Positions 32,974-38,252 of a stretch of DNA of 38,252 nucleotides are shown piece after piece. Within the stretch, counting starts at the first letter, position 1, and the number at the start of each line of letters is the position of its first letter. Position numbers and translations under genes: made by a program. The notes under the pieces were generated by a model. That model worked only from the letters and a program-made list of their open reading frames with translations. It did not search any database and was not told the origin of the DNA. Where the stretch lies: NCBI GenBank assembly GCA_021848385.1, contig JAJZUQ010000026.1:1-38252 (forward strand), in the 5' to 3' direction. Origin of the DNA: Deltaproteobacteria bacterium (lineage in GTDB: Bacteria; Desulfobacterota; Desulfuromonadia; Geobacterales; Geobacteraceae).

Positions 32974-33121
32974 CACCTTTCAGGGCACCCCTGTCCATTC
33001 AACCGGCGGGGCACGACAGGCAGGACCCATCCCCACATGCCGGCAAGCAAGGGATTGTAATCGGGATTTTTCCTGCTACCTTTTAGGACATGAAGTTCAT
33101 TTACTCTTACCGGAGGCAGCC

Positions 33122-33439
33122 ATGTTCGAACTGTTGGAAAAAGCTATATTGACCGGGTTAGGGGCCGCAGCACTCTCCCAGAAGATGGCCGAGGAATTTG
33201 TCAAGGACCTCAAGGAGAAGTACAAGGTGAGCGAAGACGAAGGGCGGTCCTTCCTCGACAAGATGCAGAACATGGCGAAGGAGAGCAAGTCCAAGGTGGC
33301 GGAGCTTGCCGAGGCTGAGGTAAAAAAGGTCATCGATCGGGCAGGAGTTGTTCCCCGGGATGAATTTGACCGGCTGCAGAAGCGGGTGGAGGAACTGGAA
33401 AGACAACTGGCACAGAACGAGCCGGGAGAACCATGCTGA
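33122..33439 (+). CDS. Phasin-like coiled-coil protein
   Basis: A 105-residue helical protein with a hydrophobic first helix (MFELLEKAILTGLGAAALSQ), a charged middle and a C-terminal coiled coil (DEFDRLQKRVEELERQL). This layout is typical of small phasin-like/PHA-granule-associated regulators. CGGAGG precedes the ATG. Its last codons overlap the UbiB gene by 7 nt, so they are coupled. The family assignment is by pattern. Confidence 0.7.
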   Translation: MFELLEKAILTGLGAAALSQKMAEEFVKDLKEKYKVSEDEGRSFLDKMQNMAKESKSKVAELAEAEVKKVIDRAGVVPRDEFDRLQKRVEELERQLAQNEPGEPC

Positions 33440-35118
33440 ACCTTCTGCAGTTCAACCGCAATATCCGCAGCATCAGGCGCTACCGGAACGTGGTACGAGT
33501 CCTGTTCAAGTACGGTTTCGATCACATTCTGGAATACCTCAACCTTTCCCAACTGGTCGCCCGCAGCCGCCGCCTGCTGCGTCGCGACGAATCGGCTATT
33601 GCCCAGCTCTCCCAGGCGGAACGGCTCCGGCTGGCGCTGGAAGAGCTGGGACCTACATTCGTCAAACTTGGCCAACTCCTCTCGACCCGCCCCGACCTTC
33701 TTCCACCTGCCTACATCACCGAGTTCACCAAACTGCAGGACGACGTCCCCTCCTTTTCCTCCGCCGAAGCCAGGGCGCAGGTACAACACGAACTGGGAAG
33801 GGAGCTGGAGGAACTCTTTTCCTCCTTCGATTCCATTCCCATTGCTGCCGCCTCCATAGCCCAGGTCCACCGCGCCCGGTTGATCACCGGCGAAGACGTG
33901 GTCGTCAAGATCCGCCGGCCGGGTGTGGTTGAGCTGGTGGAGACTGATATCGATGCCCTCGTGGGACTGGCCTACCTTGCCGAACGCCATCTGCCGGGAA
34001 GCGTTATCTACGATCCCATGGGAGTCGTCAAAGAGTTTGCCCGCACCATCCGGCGAGAAATGGACTTCTCCCGGGAAGGGCGCACCATAGAGAAATTCAC
34101 CGCCAACTTTACCGGCGATCCATCCCTTTACTTCCCCCGCGTCTTCTGGCAGGCAACTACCCGCGGCATCCTCACCATGGAATACATCGATGGCATCAAG
34201 GTGTCGGACCGGCCTGCCCTGGAACGAGCGGGGCTCGATCGCGTCACCATAGCCCAGCGGGGCGCCGATGCATTTCTGAAAATGGTGCTGAGCCACGGAT
34301 TTTTCCACGGCGACCCCCATCCTGGAAACGTCCTTATCCTCCCAGACAACGTCATCTGTCTTCTCGATTACGGCATGGTCGGCCGGCTTGATGCCCAGCT
34401 CAAGGGATACCTTACCGACATCCTCCTCGCCATCCTTGACCGGAACGTGGACGAGGTTGTTTCAATCCTCCTCTACTCAGGGGAGATCACCGACACGCTC
34501 GACACCCGGGCACTCAAGCGTGATCTTTCCGAATTCATCGACAGTTACTATGAAATCCCGCTCCAGGATATCGAGGTGGGCAGGATGCTCATGGAGTTTA
34601 TCGAGATCATTACCACCTACCATATCAAGATCCAACCCGACCTGATGCTCCTTACCAAGGCACTGGTCACCATTGAAGGGATGGGCCGGGAGCTTGATCC
34701 CCGATTCGACATGATTAGCCACCTCCGCCCCCCCATGGAAGCGGTAGTAAAAGAGAAACTCTCCCCCCGCCACATCATCAAAGACATCAACTCATACGCC
34801 ATGTCATACGTCAATCTGGCAAAGAACCTGCCGCGGGACATCAAGGAAATACTCAACAGGCTCAATCGCAACAAGCTCAAGATCGACCTGGAGCATCGCG
34901 GCCTCGACCGTTTCATCAGGGAACTGGACAAATCAATTAACCGTCTCTCTTCAAGTCTCATCATTGCCGCACTCATCGTCGGTTCTTCCATCATCATGCA
35001 AACCGACAAGGGGCCCCTTCTCTTCGAATTTCCGTTATTTGCCTTCCTCGGTTACACCATTGCCGCCTTTATCGGCCTCTGGTGGGTAATTGCCATCATC
35101 CGTTCCGGCCGGCTCTGA
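33433..35118 (+). CDS. ubiB: UbiB/ABC1-family atypical kinase
   Basis: A 561-residue UbiB-like ATPase/kinase. The signature KLGQLLSTRPDLLP begins at 78, followed by the alanine-rich loop AAASIAQVHRA, VVVKIRRPGV, the catalytic HGDPHPGN, and LLDYGMVGRL (metal-binding DYG). Two C-terminal membrane helices (about 510-555) anchor it. In E. coli UbiB aids ubiquinone synthesis. Geobacter-type bacteria use menaquinone, so the partner pathway here is uncertain (quinone handling or lipid). Confidence 0.92.
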   Translation: MLNLLQFNRNIRSIRRYRNVVRVLFKYGFDHILEYLNLSQLVARSRRLLRRDESAIAQLSQAERLRLALEELGPTFVKLGQLLSTRPDLLPPAYITEFTKLQDDVPSFSSAEARAQVQHELGRELEELFSSFDSIPIAAASIAQVHRARLITGEDVVVKIRRPGVVELVETDIDALVGLAYLAERHLPGSVIYDPMGVVKEFARTIRREMDFSREGRTIEKFTANFTGDPSLYFPRVFWQATTRGILTMEYIDGIKVSDRPALERAGLDRVTIAQRGADAFLKMVLSHGFFHGDPHPGNVLILPDNVICLLDYGMVGRLDAQLKGYLTDILLAILDRNVDEVVSILLYSGEITDTLDTRALKRDLSEFIDSYYEIPLQDIEVGRMLMEFIEIITTYHIKIQPDLMLLTKALVTIEGMGRELDPRFDMISHLRPPMEAVVKEKLSPRHIIKDINSYAMSYVNLAKNLPRDIKEILNRLNRNKLKIDLEHRGLDRFIRELDKSINRLSSSLIIAALIVGSSIIMQTDKGPLLFEFPLFAFLGYTIAAFIGLWWVIAIIRSGRL

Positions 35119-35154
35119 TCAGTCGGCACCTGCCCAGAAAACCTTTTTAACACC

Positions 35155-35183
35155 TTGAACATACCTGCTTTTTCATATAGATT
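35155..35183 (+). promoter_or_regulatory. Promoter of the ntrY-like gene
   Basis: TTGAAC (35155-35160), a 17-nt spacer and TAGATT (35178-35183), about 30 nt before the start. Confidence 0.5.
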
Positions 35184-35219
35184 ATCCGGGTAACACTGAA
35201 TGACCTTTTCGGGAGTACC

Positions 35220-37460
35220 ATGCAGAAACATCACCCCTCCAATCTGCCCCCCGCTGAACTGAAGAAGCGCAAACGGGAATGGGTCATAATCGCTTTCTCT
35301 CTCCTGTTCATCGTCATCTGCACCGCCGCCGAGATTCGCCTTACACGCCTCAGTTCTGAAGTCCCCATGGGAAGTAACATCCTCATCTTCGGCCTGATCA
35401 ACATCATCACCCTGCTTATCATCCTTCTCATCTACCTGCTATGCAGAAATGTCGCAAAAATGTTCATGGAGCGACGCCAGAATGTCATCGGCGCCCGCCT
35501 GCGCACCAAGCTGGTGCTCGCGTTCGTGGGCCTCTCCCTGGTACCGACCATGCTCCTGTTCTTCGTCTCTGCCGGTTTCATCAACAACAGCATCCAGAAC
35601 TGGTTCAACAAACAGGTTGAAACCTCCCTGAACGAATCCATGGAGGTCGCCCAGACTTACTACAAGACATCTGCAGCCAATGCCCTCTATTACGGCCAGC
35701 AACTGAGCGCCACCATCAAGGAACAGAAGCTCATTAACGAGGAAAACCTCCCCCTCCTTAAGGACCTTATCCGCCAGAAGCAGAAGGAATACAATCTGGG
35801 GGTAGTCGAGGTATATTCGTCCCAGCGGGAGGAACTGGTCAGGGCCTCCAACCCGAAGCTGCCAATCGGTGAATTCACCAACCCTTCATCGGAAGACATC
35901 AACGTGGCCTTCAGCGGCAAGGAGTTCACCCGGATTAACCCGGTAGGGAAAGCCGACCTTATCCGCGGTATCGTTCCGGTCTTCTCCAACTGGAATCCAC
36001 ACGATGTGGTCGGCGTTGTGGTAGTCAATTACTACGTCCCCTACTCGCTCGTCAGCAAGATGAAGGAAATATCCACCTCCTATCAGGAATTCCGCCAGTT
36101 AAAGATCCTCAAGAACCCCATTACAACCGGCTACATTCTTACCCTGTTCCTCATAACCATGGTAATCGTTTTCCTGGCTGTCTGGTTCGGGGTCTACCTG
36201 GCAAAAAGCCTGACCATACCGATACAGGAACTGGCCGAGGCCACTCGCCAGGTTGCGGAGGGAAACCTGGATATTCATCTGGGTGAACAGGGAAACGACG
36301 AGATAGGGATGCTTGTAACTTCGTTCAATAAAATGACTGCGGACCTGCGCAACAACCAGCTTGCCCTGAAACGAACCAACGAAGAGGTGGTACGAAGCAA
36401 CCAGGAACTGGAGCAACGGCGCCGCTATATGGAAACGGTTCTGAAAAACGTTACCGCTGGGGTCATCTCCGTCGACAAAGGTGGAGTACTGACGACGGTG
36501 AATAAATCCGCCGAACGGCTTCTTCACATCACCACCGGCGATGTGATCGGCATGAATTTCCGGGAAGTGCTTCGTTCAACCCATCTGGACATTGTAAAGG
36601 GGATGCTGCGCGATTTGGTGCTTGGAAAACAGGACACTATACGTAAGCAGGTCACCATCCCGTTCAGGGATGCCAATCTCACCCTGTTGGTTAACCTGAC
36701 CGTGCTCAAGGACGAAAACGATGAATTCATGGGGACCGTCGTTGTCTTCGACGATTTGACCCAGCTAATCAAAGCTCAGCGGATGGCTGCATGGCGCGAG
36801 GTTGCACGGCGTATCGCCCACGAAATCAAGAACCCGCTCACCCCAATCCAGCTCTCTGCTCAACGGCTCAGAAAACGCTATCTCTCCCGTTTCGGCGAGG
36901 ATGAACGAGTCTTCGACGAATGTACGGCCATGATCATCAAATCGGTTGATGAGTTGAAGACCCTCGTAGATGAGTTCTCCAATTTTGCCAGAATGCCTGC
37001 CGCCCAGCCGACGCCAAACAATCTCAATGATATTATCCGTGAAGCCCTTACGCTCTACCAGGAAGCCCATCGGACCATAACTTTTTCATTTCAGGCCGAT
37101 GACTCAATTCCCCTGCTCATGCTCGACCGTGACCAGATAAAGCGTGTGCTCATTAACCTGCTGGACAACGCCGTAGCTGCAATTGCCGGTGAAGGGACGG
37201 TATCGGTTGAAAGCAGCTGCAACCATGAACTGAAGATGGTAACCTTCGTGGTGGCCGATACCGGGCACGGCATTTCCGCAGAAGACCGCCCCCGCCTGTT
37301 TGAGCCCTATTTCTCAACGAAAAAATCGGGAACAGGTCTGGGACTCGCCATAGTCAACAGCATCATCTCTGACCACCACGGCTTCATCAGAGTCAAAAAC
37401 AACGAACCGGCAGGAACCCGCTTCATCATAGAACTGCCGATCGACGAAACAGCTGGATAG
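35220..37460 (+). CDS. ntrY: NtrY-type sensor histidine kinase
   Basis: A 746-residue membrane kinase. Four membrane segments lie at about 21-38, 53-75, 98-122 and 302-328, with an extracytoplasmic region of about 180 residues between the third and fourth. HAMP follows (about 325-375), then a PAS domain (about 400-510), HisKA with H534 in AHEIKNPLTP, and HATPase with NLLDNAVAAI, DTGHGIS and GTGLGLAIVNSI. This is the NtrY architecture. Its partner NtrX, a sigma54-type response regulator, normally follows. None is found within the window, so this kinase is orphan or its partner lies elsewhere. Confidence 0.92.
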   Translation: MQKHHPSNLPPAELKKRKREWVIIAFSLLFIVICTAAEIRLTRLSSEVPMGSNILIFGLINIITLLIILLIYLLCRNVAKMFMERRQNVIGARLRTKLVLAFVGLSLVPTMLLFFVSAGFINNSIQNWFNKQVETSLNESMEVAQTYYKTSAANALYYGQQLSATIKEQKLINEENLPLLKDLIRQKQKEYNLGVVEVYSSQREELVRASNPKLPIGEFTNPSSEDINVAFSGKEFTRINPVGKADLIRGIVPVFSNWNPHDVVGVVVVNYYVPYSLVSKMKEISTSYQEFRQLKILKNPITTGYILTLFLITMVIVFLAVWFGVYLAKSLTIPIQELAEATRQVAEGNLDIHLGEQGNDEIGMLVTSFNKMTADLRNNQLALKRTNEEVVRSNQELEQRRRYMETVLKNVTAGVISVDKGGVLTTVNKSAERLLHITTGDVIGMNFREVLRSTHLDIVKGMLRDLVLGKQDTIRKQVTIPFRDANLTLLVNLTVLKDENDEFMGTVVVFDDLTQLIKAQRMAAWREVARRIAHEIKNPLTPIQLSAQRLRKRYLSRFGEDERVFDECTAMIIKSVDELKTLVDEFSNFARMPAAQPTPNNLNDIIREALTLYQEAHRTITFSFQADDSIPLLMLDRDQIKRVLINLLDNAVAAIAGEGTVSVESSCNHELKMVTFVVADTGHGISAEDRPRLFEPYFSTKKSGTGLGLAIVNSIISDHHGFIRVKNNEPAGTRFIIELPIDETAG

Positions 37461-37647
37461 ACATTCAAACCATCTGTTCAGGAACACCCCTCACCAGCCA
37501 CACTCTCCCAGCATGATCCCACGAAAAAATCCATGTATGAATTGGCGTTTTCTAATTGTAATCGACGTTCCCTTTTGGTATTTGTACATGATCTCCTCAA
37601 ACGGAGAGTGTCCTGTACAGGCACTAAAAAGACAAAGGAGCCAGTCG

Positions 37648-38091
37648 ATGAAAATCCCGCAAATCACTATCTATTCAAAAAATTCAGGAGTGGAGATCAG
37701 TCCTTACGAGAAGCGAACTACGGGAAAGCAATCAGAGGGGCGAATTGCGCTCCGATTTTTCAGGCTGGAGGGGAAAAGCCAACCGCTTCGTTTCGTCGTA
37801 AACCCATCGGAAGGTTTTGAACTGTCACGGTTAATCAACCGGATATGTGAGGCAGGGGGGAAGGAAACGCTGACGCACAAGTACGACAGTTCCGACGGGG
37901 AAACTATCACCAAGCTTGCGATTGAGCGTTACGAACGGAACAATAGGCAGGGCTATGCCTTGAGCATCCAGCGTGGGGATGAAAATGTCAACGTCTCAAC
38001 GACAGCCAGTCAATTCCTTTACGCAGCTGAATTTCTCAGACATCTTTCTCTCTCCCAGTCATGGGTAGAAGCACCTTTGCCTACCAACTGA
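37648..38091 (+). CDS. Hypothetical protein
   Basis: A 147-residue protein of mixed alpha/beta content (MKIPQITIYSKNSGVEISPY at the start, RIALRFFRLEGKSQPLRFVV in the middle). No signal peptide or membrane segment is seen, and I recognise no family. AAAGGAG precedes the ATG at 37648. A weak promoter pattern, TTGTAA (37556) to TATTTG (37579), lies about 65 nt upstream. It converges on the rRNA operon terminator. Confidence 0.7.
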   Translation: MKIPQITIYSKNSGVEISPYEKRTTGKQSEGRIALRFFRLEGKSQPLRFVVNPSEGFELSRLINRICEAGGKETLTHKYDSSDGETITKLAIERYERNNRQGYALSIQRGDENVNVSTTASQFLYAAEFLRHLSLSQSWVEAPLPTN

Positions 38092-38148
38092 GAGAAAGGC
38101 ACCATCCAAAGCAAACGGTCGCGTGAGCTGTCGTCCAGAAGAGCGAAC

Positions 38149-38178
38149 AAAAAAAACGCCCCATCAATTTAAAATGAT
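38149..38178 (-). terminator. Terminator of the rRNA operon
   Basis: Minus strand AACGCCCCATCA and TGATGGGGCGTT form a 12-bp stem around an AT loop, followed by eight T and GTTCG. It sits just downstream of the 5S gene. Confidence 0.92.
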
Positions 38179-38195
38179 GGGGCGTTTCAGTAAAA

Positions 38196-38252
38196 TTCCC
38201 GGCGGCGACCTACTCTCCCACACAGCTGCCCGTGCAGTACCATTGGCCCAGA
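38196..38252 (-). rRNA. rrf: 5S rRNA, 3' part (runs off the window)
   Basis: The minus strand reads TACTGCACGGGCAGCTGTGT, then GGGAGAGTAGGTCGCCGCCG and GGAATT, the conserved 3' half of 5S rRNA. It is truncated by the window edge; the rest of an rRNA operon should follow to the right. Confidence 0.9.

Noticed and set aside
33097..34320. Minus-strand frame of about 400 codons over ubiB
   Set aside because: It is a shadow of the ubiB gene, which carries all kinase motifs.

Overview
The window looks like a chromosome segment of a Geobacter-type bacterium (Desulfuromonadia, Geobacteraceae). The evidence is the high GC content, the gene families and their order (tRNA-tuf operon, ygiQ, argC, rpsI/rplM, truA, asd, leuB; later yebC-ruvCAB-hda-like-queH), a DUF485/acetate-permease-type symporter pair, and a GEMM-type riboswitch with the A20 variant known from Geobacter. 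The assignment rests on recognition of families, not on a database search. No phage, insertion sequence or CRISPR array was seen.

Layout. 1-742 (minus strand): start of tuf preceded by four tRNA genes (Thr-TGT, Tyr, Gly, Thr-GGT), with two tandem sigma70-type promoters. 832-11028 (minus): ygiQ, argC, the S9/L13 operon, truA, two different aspartate-semialdehyde dehydrogenase genes, leuB and a GapN-like aldehyde dehydrogenase. Together these cover arginine, lysine/threonine/methionine and leucine biosynthesis plus translation. 11168-13456 (plus): a zinc-ribbon microprotein, an Smr-domain protein overlapping a MutY-like glycosylase that lacks the Fe-S cluster, and a DUF1499 membrane protein. 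13908-16431 (minus): msrA, an HpnI-like glycosyltransferase and a DTW-domain tRNA modification protein.

16434-17893 is the most unusual part. A RelE-like toxin with its XRE antitoxin, and an orphan BrnA antitoxin behind a decapitated BrnT, lie between two 36-bp direct repeats. One repeat is the 3' end of a rhomboid-like gene. The other is a relic of the same 3' end just upstream of the DTW gene. This suggests an island that entered a former rhomboid-DTW operon at the rhomboid 3' end.

18848-23180: an RRM protein, a DUF4382 lipoprotein under a c-di-GMP/cGAMP-class riboswitch with an overlapping terminator, a secreted protein made of nine perfect 11-residue repeats, a YidB-like protein, a ComEA-like helix-hairpin-helix protein, a small exported protein and a conserved hypothetical. 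23414-27925 (minus): an IclR regulator, DUF485, an actP-like symporter and a DUF294 nucleotidyltransferase, probably a carboxylate (acetate) uptake unit. Two related dyads upstream of iclR may be its operators. 28506-37460 (plus): yebC, ruvCAB, an Hda-like DnaA-family ATPase, queH, DUF2905, a phasin-like coiled-coil protein overlapping a UbiB kinase, and an NtrY-type histidine kinase with no response regulator beside it. The window closes with a hypothetical gene, a strong terminator and the 3' end of a 5S rRNA gene entering from the right on the minus strand.
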